DNA of 12,570 bases from contig VBJT01000181.1 in assembly GCA_005880075.1 (NCBI GenBank), positions 1 to 12,570 of the forward strand, given 5' to 3'. Source of the DNA: Chloroflexota bacterium. Its GTDB lineage: Bacteria > Chloroflexota > Dehalococcoidia > SM23-28-2 > RBG-16-64-32. Below, piece after piece: positions 1 through 6,168 of this stretch. The notes under the pieces are model-generated. The model saw only the letters and a list, made by a program, of their open reading frames with translations. It had not been told where the DNA came from and did no database searches. The position numbers and the translations under genes are program-made. Position 1 is the first letter of the stretch. The number at the start of each line of letters is the position of its first letter.

Positions 1-16
1 GGATGCGCGGCTCCAT
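1..16 (-). CDS. 5' end of a probable second alpha/beta hydrolase-cyclase paralogue (partial)
   Basis: Read on the minus strand, these bases are an ATG followed by codons for Glu-Pro-Arg-Ile, the same residues that open the neighbouring hydrolase-cyclase gene. The 16 bases are identical to 1380-1395. The ATG (16-14) shares one base with the TGA stop of the upstream gene (18-16), giving a TGATG overlap typical of translational coupling. I infer a tandem paralogue continuing to the left of the window. Only five codons are visible, so family membership rests on this short exact match and its placement. Confidence 0.5.
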
Positions 17-1395
17 CACTCCGCCTCCCGCACCGCCCACACGCGCACCGGATCGCCCACGCCCTTCAGCGCTTGCTCCCCGCGGTCCTCGAACCGCACG
101 CCCGCCGAAGTTCGCGCCAGGCCGCGCACGATGTCCGACACCAGAGCCTCGCCCGGAGCAGACAGGCCGCTAATACGCGAGGCGATGTTGACGGCGCCCC
201 CATAGACATTGTTGTCCTCGCGTATCACATCCCCCGCGTGCAGTCCCAGATGTAGGGGCAGTCCTGCGTGCCTGCCCGCCTCGCCGCATGCCAGCCCGGC
301 CTCGATCGCTTGGCGGGCGCTCGTAAATATCGCCAGGACACCATCGCCGAGGAGCTTGCCTTCGATGGGGGTGCCTGCGTGATCCCGGATGACGGTGCGT
401 AGGGCGCCGTCCAGCTCGCGCGCCTTCGCGCGGAAGGCGGCGTCGCCGAGGCGCTCGGTCAGCCCGGTGGAGTCGGCGATGTCGGCGAAGAGGATGACGG
501 CGGTACCGGACACTGCGGTTGGCTCGGAACGGGCACGCCCTTCGGCGCTCGATCTTTCCACTTTGGGCGTCGAGGCCGCCTGAGCGTCGCCGAGAAACTC
601 GTCGATGGCGGCGTGGACCGATTCGACGTCGCCGGCATAAGGGCCCACGGAGTCGCCTTCGAGCATCATTAACCGAGCGTCAGGGATGCTGGCGGCCAGA
701 GTTCGCGCAGCGTCCTGTGGCGGTAACCCGCGGTCCCGCCGGTGGAGCACCAGGGTGGGAGCGCGCACTTGCGCGAGACGGTCTCTGAGGTCGGCCCGCA
801 GCGTTGCCTTCGTGATCGCTTCAAAGGTTTTGGCGCTGACCCTTCCCAGAATGTCTGCGGCTGTGACACGTGCTTCTTCACTTCCGGACCATCCCCAGGC
901 GGACTGGGACATCATCTCCGCATAGAGCCGCGGGTCTTTGGCGGCAACCTCCGATAGGGCTCGGTCCACGTCTTCTCCCCTGAAGAAGTCCGTTCCGAGC
1001 GCCGACGTACACCAGAGAATCAGACGAGACACCCTCTCTGGGTGCTCTGCTGCATAATGGATAGCTTCCAGCCCGGACAGCCAGTAGCCGAAGAGGACGA
1101 ACTTATCGTGGTTCAGCCGCTCTATGACGGCCTCCAGGTCGCGCAACCTTGTGCCGAGCGAGTAGTCAACGAGATCGCCGCTGGAGTGTCCGCAGCCACG
1201 GTTGTCGTAGCGGATGAGCATTCGATTCTCAGCCAGTCGCATGAACCACCGACGGCCTCGTTCGGTGGCCCAATGCGTGAGGGATGTAGTGAGCATGGAG
1301 GAAGGCATCAACACAAACGGTGTGCCGCCACCGAGGGTCCAGTAGGCGATGTTTACTCCATCGCTAGTCTTCGCGTACTGGATGCGCGGCTCCAT
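16..1395 (-). CDS. alpha/beta-hydrolase-like domain fused to class III adenylate/guanylate cyclase
   Basis: This is a two-domain protein of 459 residues, counted from the ATG at 1395. That start is preferred because the next gene on this strand opens with the same MEPRI sequence; an in-frame ATG at 1407 would add four residues. Residues 1-270 form an alpha/beta-hydrolase fold. Residues 297-455 form a class III nucleotide cyclase catalytic domain. The cyclase looks intact: metal-binding Asp305 (FADI) and Asp351 (LLGDG), Lys347 in the base-binding position, and Asn403 and Arg407 in NIASR for the transition state. The Asp that often helps select adenine is Asn396. Bacterial enzymes of this type act as homodimers, converting ATP (or GTP) to the cyclic nucleotide. 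In the hydrolase domain the nucleophile elbow reads GYWLSG, with Trp105 where Ser is expected. The usual His position (GDSVGP) is Val250, so this half is probably a ligand-sensing or structural domain. No clear Shine-Dalgarno sequence precedes either ATG. The protein is probably cytosolic. Confidence 0.93.
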   Translation of the reverse strand: MEPRIQYAKTSDGVNIAYWTLGGGTPFVLMPSSMLTTSLTHWATERGRRWFMRLAENRMLIRYDNRGCGHSSGDLVDYSLGTRLRDLEAVIERLNHDKFVLFGYWLSGLEAIHYAAEHPERVSRLILWCTSALGTDFFRGEDVDRALSEVAAKDPRLYAEMMSQSAWGWSGSEEARVTAADILGRVSAKTFEAITKATLRADLRDRLAQVRAPTLVLHRRDRGLPPQDAARTLAASIPDARLMMLEGDSVGPYAGDVESVHAAIDEFLGDAQAASTPKVERSSAEGRARSEPTAVSGTAVILFADIADSTGLTERLGDAAFRAKARELDGALRTVIRDHAGTPIEGKLLGDGVLAIFTSARQAIEAGLACGEAGRHAGLPLHLGLHAGDVIREDNNVYGGAVNIASRISGLSAPGEALVSDIVRGLARTSAGVRFEDRGEQALKGVGDPVRVWAVREAE

Positions 1396-1489
1396 GGCGG
1401 CACTCATTTTACATCCGGCCGATATGGAGGCTTGGTGTCAGGTGGGCAAGGGAAAACAATGAAACGCGAACGGTGAGGTACACGCTCAA

Positions 1490-2020
1490 GTGTATCCCGC
1501 AATCCCCCAAAATCGTGCCATCTGTAGGGACGAATCGCTTTCGGATATGAACCGGATGGGGTCGAGGCGGACACAACCACCCCCACAACAGGCTCTCGAT
1601 GATCTACTGAAGTCCGTGGATCCGAGATATGAAGAAGTGGTTCTCACGGTGGCGTGGGTGCCAGACGGAGGCGAGACTTCCCTAGCAGGTCTTAATGAAA
1701 TCGACTCAGTCTTGGGGCGGGCGCTCATGCCGGCGAAGGAACTCCTGGGGTTCCGCCCATCAGTCGAGACGTTCGCTAAAGAGCAATCAGTCGAAATGCA
1801 GCAAGGTGACGACGGTCGAGACCGCTTCTTGTACGTTGAATTACATGACGATGGAAGGCTTGTCTGTGGCGTTGGCCTCAGAAATGACCATCGTTCGCAG
1901 GTGGACCTTGCAGCGCACTACGTGATTGATTCAGGGCAAGTCGAGCGTACCGTCGCCGCTTTTCTGCGCCTTACGGCAGGGATCATTCATACCATCGATT
2001 CGAGGAGTTCGATTCGCTAA
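1490..2020 (+). CDS. hypothetical protein, probably the 5' part of a frameshifted gene
   Basis: I do not recognise this family. The frame encodes 176 residues from a GTG at 1490, with GAGGT at 1474-1478 as a distant ribosome binding site. An ATG at 1547 is the alternative. There is no signal peptide or membrane segment. The middle is acidic and protein-like, with an FLYVELHDDGRLVCGVGL strand pair (about residues 123-140) and a helix AAFLRLTAGII (about 156-166). That pattern faintly recalls C-terminal parts of AlbA_2/Schlafen-like ATP-binding proteins, but this is only a resemblance. The last residues before the TAA look like out-of-frame sequence. Better continuations occur in frame 1 and then again in frame 2 up to 2251, so the gene is probably broken. 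It is divergent from the cyclase gene, with a gap of about 95 bases. Confidence 0.5.
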   Translation: MYPAIPQNRAICRDESLSDMNRMGSRRTQPPPQQALDDLLKSVDPRYEEVVLTVAWVPDGGETSLAGLNEIDSVLGRALMPAKELLGFRPSVETFAKEQSVEMQQGDDGRDRFLYVELHDDGRLVCGVGLRNDHRSQVDLAAHYVIDSGQVERTVAAFLRLTAGIIHTIDSRSSIR

Positions 2021-2251
2021 GGGTGGTTGCAGTGCAGGCTCAAAGGTGTCAGGCGGAGGTTGGTCGGCCGGATGCCCGCGGCGCAGCAGAGTAGCTTTAC
2101 CGTACCAATGCACGATCTGCGCGATCCGCTGGAATTCCCGTCGGCGCCTATCCGTGTCGTAGTGAGAGATCTCATAGAGCCCGGGAGTTTAACTGCCGGG
2201 TTGGTAGGAGCGTTAGAACGGCGCTTTGCCGAGGCTTTGCGCGGCCGCTGA
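2021..2251 (+). pseudogene. detached 3' part of the 1490 gene, or a small separate ORF
   Basis: Frame 2 continues after the TAA at 2018-2020 and encodes a good C-terminal-looking segment, with IRVVVRDLIEPGSL followed by an amphipathic helix, LVGALERRFAEAL, ending at 2251. Between about 1995 and 2091, frame 1 reads SLRVVAVQAQRCQAEVGRPDARG, which looks more protein-like than the overlapping frame 2. The simplest account is one gene with two compensating frameshifts, near 1990 and near 2090. The alternative is an independent 59-residue ORF starting at the ATG at 2072, with GGAGG about 12 bases upstream. I favour decay. Confidence 0.4.
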
Positions 2252-2552
2252 CTAGCCCAGTCGCCACACGAATCGCTGAGAGAATCAACTCTTAATCGAA
2301 CACTAGAATTCCGCGCACTTGAATGCGAATTGTTCCGGCACCGATCCGTACGGCTATGCCAACAGCGACCCCGATACGGACACCGCGCTAGCAGCGGTAT
2401 CGCAAAAGATTCTTAAACTACTTCGGGAAGGGCTGCGCTTAAGATCGAGCTCGCCAGGTGGCGGCGCGGTCAACATTCGCCACCCGCATCAGCGGCCGCC
2501 AGCGACCGGAGGCGCTTCTGTTATTTGAAGCTCAGCGGTACGTCGAGGTCAG
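2252..2552. other. intergenic stretch with no supported gene
   Basis: About 300 bases lie between the broken plus-strand gene and the 3' end of the small minus-strand gene. A plus-strand frame at 2319-2528 contains GTDPYGYANSDPDTDT, which resembles an Rhs/YD-repeat fragment, but it has no ribosome binding site and no conserved continuation. I see no terminator with a T-tract. Confidence 0.5.
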
Positions 2553-2789
2553 TTAGCTCTTTGACTTCGACCTGCCTGGACGCTTCCGTTCCGCCCCCGG
2601 CTTGGCGAAGACCTTGGTGCCAACGTGCCAGTGGCGCCAGCGGTTGCCGAGTTCGTTGCTTGCTCTAGTCACGAGGGTCTTGACGCTGCGAACCGCCTTC
2701 TCGCTGCCGGCCTCGATCTCAAGGACGGCGCCAGACGCCAGCTTCGTCATCTCGGACTTGAGTTGATGTAGACGTATTTTCAATGGCAT
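2553..2789 (-). CDS. small basic hypothetical protein
   Basis: This gene encodes 78 residues of unknown function. The start is well supported: AGGGAGGT stands 9 bases before the ATG on the minus strand. The N-terminal half is an amphipathic helix with a predicted acidic patch (LEIEAGSEKAVRSVKTLV, about residues 23-40). The second half is Trp/His/Arg-rich (NRWRHWHVGTKVF, about 49-61), with a Lys/Arg/Ser tail (KRPGRSKSKS). There is no signal peptide or membrane segment. The charge pattern would suit a small nucleic-acid-binding or regulatory protein, but that is inference from composition only. A 12-bp perfect palindrome (GTAGCGCGCTAC, 2868-2879) lies about 80 bases upstream of its start and could be an operator. 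Confidence 0.65.
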   Translation of the reverse strand: MPLKIRLHQLKSEMTKLASGAVLEIEAGSEKAVRSVKTLVTRASNELGNRWRHWHVGTKVFAKPGAERKRPGRSKSKS

Positions 2790-3192
2790 TTTCGTACGAC
2801 CTCCCTGGCGTCATTTCGTCGCGTGCTTTGCGGACGTTGAACAAGCTTAATCATCGCAGCCCGTCTGGTAGCGCGCTACTCGCACTCACCAGATGATCTC
2901 CGAGTTGCGAGCGCTACGCTCCTACCATCACGATTCGGATCACTTCGCACTTAATGCCCCGACTGTTTTTGAGGTGCGGCGCGGAAAGGAAAGGCGCGAG
3001 TACCGTAAAGGCATGAGGGACAGTTTGCTCGAATTGGCGCGGCAAACAACTGATCTGGCGGCGCGGCGGAAACGAAAACATCTAGGGGTCTGCATCCCGT
3101 ACGGTGAGCGGCGCGACACGGGCCTCCTCCAGGACTGTAGCTCCTGACTTTCCCTTTTATCGTAGACTGTCGCCGGAGGTCCGCCGCCCACG
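2790..3192. other. intergenic stretch with a 12-bp palindrome and one doubtful ORF
   Basis: The region between the small basic gene and the truncated repeat gene contains the perfect palindrome GTAGCGCGCTAC at 2868-2879. An 84-codon plus-strand frame at 2893-3147 has no ribosome binding site and no recognisable motif, so I do not call it a gene. Just before the downstream ATG, the segment TAGACT (about 3164-3169) followed by CCGGAGGTCC is shared in layout with the second copy of the repeat near 11923-11946. Confidence 0.45.
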
Positions 3193-3411
3193 ATGGACAC
3201 CTTCACAGAGCTGCGACAGCTCGCCGATGATCTCGCTGAACTGGGCGACAACGCCCCGGCCACGCTTGTCCATCAGGCGATCGACCGCTTCAGTGCAAGT
3301 CTGAGCGGAAATGCCTCACGGTGCACCGCCCTCTTTGGGGAACTCTTCGTGAGGGCGCCGAGACACGTGTATCTCCTTCTGGACTGGCGAGTTGACGCTC
3401 AAGCCGGGTGA
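3193..3411 (+). pseudogene. truncated copy of a small duplicated gene (MDTFTEL family), 3' end replaced
   Basis: The first 33 residues (MDTFTELRQLADDLAELGDN and on to ...QAIDRF) match 27 of 33 residues of the gene at 11960. At DNA level 87 of 100 bases match over 3193-3292, and CCGGAGGTCC upstream is shared too. Similarity stops at 3292, inside the codon after Phe33. The rest of this frame (to 3411) is antisense to the end of the Fic gene and unrelated to the tail of the other copy. I read it as a gene fragment cut when the Fic segment was joined here. The conserved part is an amphipathic helical segment of unknown function. Confidence 0.65.
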
Positions 3412-4597
3412 ACGCTTGAGTTACCTCCCGCGCTTCAAAAGCGCGGTTCCTGCGACCGACGTTCACCTGCGATAGAATCCCCGCCTCAGCGAGGCGCAGT
3501 GTGGCCTCATTGGTTGCCTGGAAGCTGCGATTTATCAAGCCCGCCGCGGTGTTGACCGTGACGATAGGCGCACCTAGCAAGGCCCTGAGGAGGAGATCCG
3601 CGGCAGACTTTGCGCGAACCACACCCAACCGGCTCCTCCACTCCTTCTGTAGCTCGCGCAAATGACCTTCGAAATCGTAAGCATCTTCAACGGCCCTCTT
3701 GCATGCGGCAGCGAACAGACCGATCCAGCGGTTCAGACCTTCGTGCGCTCGGTTCGCCTCTGGCGGTCCCTCATAACGTGTGGCCATTAGAGCGTTAATA
3801 TAGTCCTGAGACCAGGTGGCAAGGATTAGGGAAAGCGGCGGCAGAACTCGTTGAGCGAGCCCGCGCCGGCGGAGGACGAGGTGGATAAGGACCCTTCCAG
3901 TTCGCCCATTGCCGTCGGCGAAGGGGTGAATCGTCTCAAACTGAGCATGCGCCAGAGCAGCCTGGACCATGGCAGGCAGTGAATCATCGTTAGAGAACGA
4001 GCAAAGATCCTCAAGCAAACTTTTGACGTTCTCGGGCGGAGGCGGAACAAAGGCCGCGGAGCAGGGGTTATAACTGCTGCCTCCTATCCAGTTCTGCTCA
4101 GTGCGAATGCGACCACCGTGATTCTCTAGCCGAGTCCCAAGTAGCAGGCACCGGTGGACTTCAAGGAGCGCGTCAACCGTAATAGATCCCTTAGCTGGCA
4201 TCGAATTTATGGCCCAAACCATGGCATCGACGTTGCCCAGAACTTCGCGTGCCGTAACGTCCCCCGGATCCTCCCCCAGTTCGCGCGCCATTTCCGCCCT
4301 GAGGAGTCGACGGCCGCCGATTTCGAGGCCCTCAATTCTCGATGATGCAACGGACTCGGCTCTCAAGAGCAGCCGCGCGAGTACTTCCGTATCGGCTAGA
4401 GCTGCGCTTTCGAGATCGAGTCGCGAGATAGCCGCTTCCGCCTCCGTCACGTCGGCCGCAACCTCACCATCCAAAAGAATTGGTCGGCCGGTGAGTAGGT
4501 CAGGCAAGTAGGCCTTGTATTCGCAGGAGCGGCGATCGCGCCTCGAGAGGCCCGGGACGCCTTCGCTATGCCATCTCTTAAGGATGAATTCAGCCAT
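3290..4597 (-). CDS. Fic family protein (predicted AMP-transferase, N-terminal inhibitory helix)
   Basis: This gene encodes 435 residues. Fic enzymes usually transfer AMP from ATP to a hydroxyl side chain of a target protein. The full active-site motif HPFADGNGRTGR is at 224-235, with catalytic His224 and the anion-binding GNGR loop. An N-terminal inhibitory-helix motif of the class II type, SSRIEG, lies at 85-90, with Glu89 as the residue expected to block productive ATP binding. A winged-helix-like segment (about 335-392) and a short basic tail follow, consistent with a DNA-binding autoregulator. The ATG at 4597 has no Shine-Dalgarno sequence, and a consensus TATAAT lies only 15 bases upstream, so the mRNA is probably leaderless or nearly so. 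Three copies of a TATTCAAGG half-site flank the promoter. The last codons run into the truncated MDTFTEL copy, whose final conserved bases supply the stop codon. The flanking gene fragments suggest arrival by insertion. Confidence 0.95.
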   Translation of the reverse strand: MAEFILKRWHSEGVPGLSRRDRRSCEYKAYLPDLLTGRPILLDGEVAADVTEAEAAISRLDLESAALADTEVLARLLLRAESVASSRIEGLEIGGRRLLRAEMARELGEDPGDVTAREVLGNVDAMVWAINSMPAKGSITVDALLEVHRCLLLGTRLENHGGRIRTEQNWIGGSSYNPCSAAFVPPPPENVKSLLEDLCSFSNDDSLPAMVQAALAHAQFETIHPFADGNGRTGRVLIHLVLRRRGLAQRVLPPLSLILATWSQDYINALMATRYEGPPEANRAHEGLNRWIGLFAAACKRAVEDAYDFEGHLRELQKEWRSRLGVVRAKSAADLLLRALLGAPIVTVNTAAGLINRSFQATNEATLRLAEAGILSQVNVGRRNRAFEAREVTQAFTRLERQLASPEGDTRVSAPSRRVPQRGRCTVRHFRSDLH

Positions 4598-4600
4598 AGT

Positions 4601-4650
4601 TTATTCAAGGATATTATACAACCTTGAATAAGGATCGCTCTATTCAAGGT
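4601..4650 (-). promoter_or_regulatory. Fic promoter with three alternating operator half-sites
   Basis: TTATTCAAGG (4601-4610) and CCTTGAATAA (4622-4631) form a perfect 10-bp inverted repeat with an 11-base spacer. ACCTTGAATA (4621-4630) and TATTCAAGGT (4641-4650) form a second perfect 10-bp inverted repeat sharing the middle arm. The spacer of the first contains TATAAT on the minus strand (4618-4613), a consensus -10 box. A protein bound to these sites would block polymerase. The winged-helix end of the Fic protein is the obvious candidate, by inference. No good -35 box is visible at normal spacing. Confidence 0.75.
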
Positions 4651-4652
4651 TC

Positions 4653-4784
4653 TCACAAAGCCAAGCCTCGAGTTTCAGTGTCTCCAGACCGATCGCGAAG
4701 CCCCCGGCTAGGGTCGAGCACATAATCCCAGACGGCCTGGACCGGGGCCGCGACAAGAAAGCGTTCCTGGACGGTGATCGCCAG
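4653..4784 (-). pseudogene. N-terminal remnant of an SRPBCC/CoxG-like domain protein
   Basis: Read on the minus strand from a CTG at 4784, the frame begins LAITVQERFLVAAPVQAVWD and continues YVLDPSR. This is the first strand and helix of the SRPBCC (START/Bet v1-like, CoxG/polyketide cyclase) fold. A perfect AGGAGG stands 7 bases before that CTG, and an in-frame TGA lies just upstream, so translation would have to start there; the codon may be a decayed ATG. After DPSR the sequence no longer fits the family, and the frame stops at 4653, after 43 codons instead of roughly 140-200. The break lies close to the Fic operator, consistent with truncation by the same rearrangement. A longer overlapping minus frame (4640-4837) is a shadow. 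Confidence 0.6.
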
Positions 4785-5001
4785 AGCGTTGCCTCCTCAG
4801 CGTGGAGTCGCGCCCATTCTAAGCGCGGACGGCGCAACGCCGCCAGCGCGTGAACCGCGTCTTGCTCTCCGGTAAGTCGTGTCAGCTACCGTTTACTAGG
4901 AAGGCCCCATACCGCGCCGCTAAGCGTATGCTAGTGGAGAGATGGAGACACCCCTCCGTCTCCACCAGTGTCGACTACAAGGGGCCGGCGACACGCTGGC
5001 T
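4785..5001. other. intergenic region with a 7-bp hairpin
   Basis: TGGAGAC (4943-4949) and GTCTCCA (4958-4964) form a perfect stem with an 8-base loop, 40-60 bases beyond the stop of the minus-strand membrane protein gene. It could end that transcript, but no T-tract follows on either strand. Nothing else is recognisable. Confidence 0.4.
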
Positions 5002-5541
5002 CTAAGAGCGCATCAGGACCGCTTCCTCGGTCTCGAGTAGCTCTTCAAACAACGAACGGTAGTACACGATCGCCTGCCTTAGCTCAGCCGCCCCCGCTTG
5101 GCCGCCGTCATTTGCTTGAGCGATGCGATGCGCACGACGGTAGCTTTCGATTAGGACAGAATCTCCCCTGGAAACACTAGGAGGCTCTCGTTCGAGGTAG
5201 CCCCGTGCCTCCATAAGGTCCTTCGCCAGCCGGTCGGCGTCCGCGACAGCAGCACCCGGGTCATCCTTGAACCTATCGCGTATTCTTCGCCAGTCGCCCG
5301 AGAACCGCGCCGCTTCGACGCTGGGCAGCGGTTTGACCGTCAGGCTGGCCGGGCTATAGACCGCCGATTTGGCTTCCGGCGGACTCCGAGGAGCCCAGGA
5401 GGGAAACGTTTGCCCAAGCCCCATTGCCGGCTGCGCCCTGACCTGACGCCCCCTTCCTGCCTCGTCGTAAAACAATAGCGCGATGCCGACGAGCAGGATC
5501 GCCATAATAACGCCAACGAGTACGATCAGAATCGTCTCCAC
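5002..5541 (-). CDS. single-pass membrane protein with conserved cytosolic helical domain
   Basis: This gene encodes 179 residues from a GTG at 5541, chosen because AGGAGG lies 7 bases upstream; the frame is open to 5610 without a better site. Residues 3-25 (ILIVLVGVIMAILLVGIALLF) form one membrane segment at the extreme N-terminus, followed by a basic stretch (GRGRQVR) that suggests a cytosolic body. A proline-rich linker runs to about residue 75. The conserved part follows: SGDWRRIRDRFKDDPGAAVA (81-100), ADRLAKDLMEARGY, then SYRRAHRIAQ (133-142) and ELRQAIVYYRSLFEELL (153-169). I recognise this as a conserved hypothetical family common in Actinobacteria and Chloroflexota. Its biochemical role is not known to me. 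It has its own ribosome binding site and no close neighbour on its strand. Confidence 0.85.
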   Translation of the reverse strand: METILIVLVGVIMAILLVGIALLFYDEAGRGRQVRAQPAMGLGQTFPSWAPRSPPEAKSAVYSPASLTVKPLPSVEAARFSGDWRRIRDRFKDDPGAAVADADRLAKDLMEARGYLEREPPSVSRGDSVLIESYRRAHRIAQANDGGQAGAAELRQAIVYYRSLFEELLETEEAVLMRS

Positions 5542-5734
5542 CTCGCTGCCTCCTCTCTCAAGGGCGGCACCGTTCCGTCCAGGGCGAGCATAATCCGTCA
5601 AAGCTTGCACGACGGTAACACTGAGCAGCGCTGAGGTTTCAGAAAGCTGGCGGCGTTGCGTCCAGATTCAGGCAGGCTCGGATGGTTCAGCGTCGGCTTC
5701 CCGGCGGCGCAGGCCGGAGCGAGGAAGCTCGAAT

Positions 5735-6055
5735 TCACCCTCCTGCCAGAACGGTGACGATACGCCAACGAAAGCGCCCGCTCCGGTAGCCGCTCGCCCG
5801 CGGCGGGCCGTGCAGCGCTGCGCGAAGGGGCCCACTCAGCTTCGTGATGGCGGTGATGGCGGCGAAACCGTCGGGCGGGGCGGGGGCGGCGTGCGTCTCG
5901 CCTAAAGCCGCTGGGGCTGTTTCAGGGGACGACAGCGTGTAAGGGACGGCGCGGGCGGAACGCCCCGGGCCGCTCGTCCCGCTCTCTGGACCGCCGCCGC
6001 AGGAGACCAGCGCGAGCGTGAGCAGCGGCGCTGTCAGCACGGCCGCGCTGCTCAT
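5735..6055 (-). CDS. possible small lipoprotein
   Basis: This is a minus-strand frame of 106 residues from the ATG at 6055; the frame is open upstream to 6109. The N-terminus has a hydrophobic stretch ending in a lipobox-like LVSCGGG, which would make Cys19 the lipidated residue and the protein surface-anchored. The remainder is rich in Ala, Pro, Gly and Ser and low in complexity. A short stretch, PPDGFAAITAI, resembles PPDGFVDITDV in the dockerin-like tail of the propeller protein encoded on the other strand nearby. There is no ribosome binding site and no homologue I recognise. In GC-rich DNA such frames can arise by chance, so the call is weak. Confidence 0.35.
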   Translation of the reverse strand: MSSAAVLTAPLLTLALVSCGGGPESGTSGPGRSARAVPYTLSSPETAPAALGETHAAPAPPDGFAAITAITKLSGPLRAALHGPPRASGYRSGRFRWRIVTVLAGG

Positions 6056-6102
6056 ACATAAATGGTAGAGCGCGCGCGCGAACCGGCACGCAAACGTCAT
6101 TC

Positions 6103-6131
6103 TTGACAACCTATAGCTTCAGGTGTTCAAT
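6103..6131 (+). promoter_or_regulatory. sigma70-type promoter of the propeller protein gene
   Basis: A perfect -35 box TTGACA (6103-6108) is followed after exactly 17 bases by TTCAAT (6126-6131), which matches 4 of 6 bases of the -10 consensus. Transcription would start near 6138, leaving about 30 bases of leader before the ATG at 6169. This placement excludes the upstream in-frame starts at 6103 and 6130. Confidence 0.6.
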
Positions 6132-6168
6132 GAGCCTGCTCCCTCCCATCGGGCGAGGAATCGTTCAA

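Noticed and set aside
2319..2528. Plus-strand frame with GTDPYGYANSDPDTDT, similar to an Rhs/YD-repeat fragment
   Set aside because: There is no ribosome binding site, the frame lacks the flanking conserved residues of Rhs cores, and the match is too short to support a call.
2893..3147. 84-codon plus-strand ORF
   Set aside because: No ribosome binding site, no motif and no homologue I recognise; overlapped by an equally long frame on the other strand.
4943..4970. Sequence ending GTCTCCACCA, reminiscent of a tmRNA or tRNA 3' end and thus an attachment site
   Set aside because: No T-loop (TTC) precedes it and no 5' partner is visible; a simple hairpin explains the sequence.
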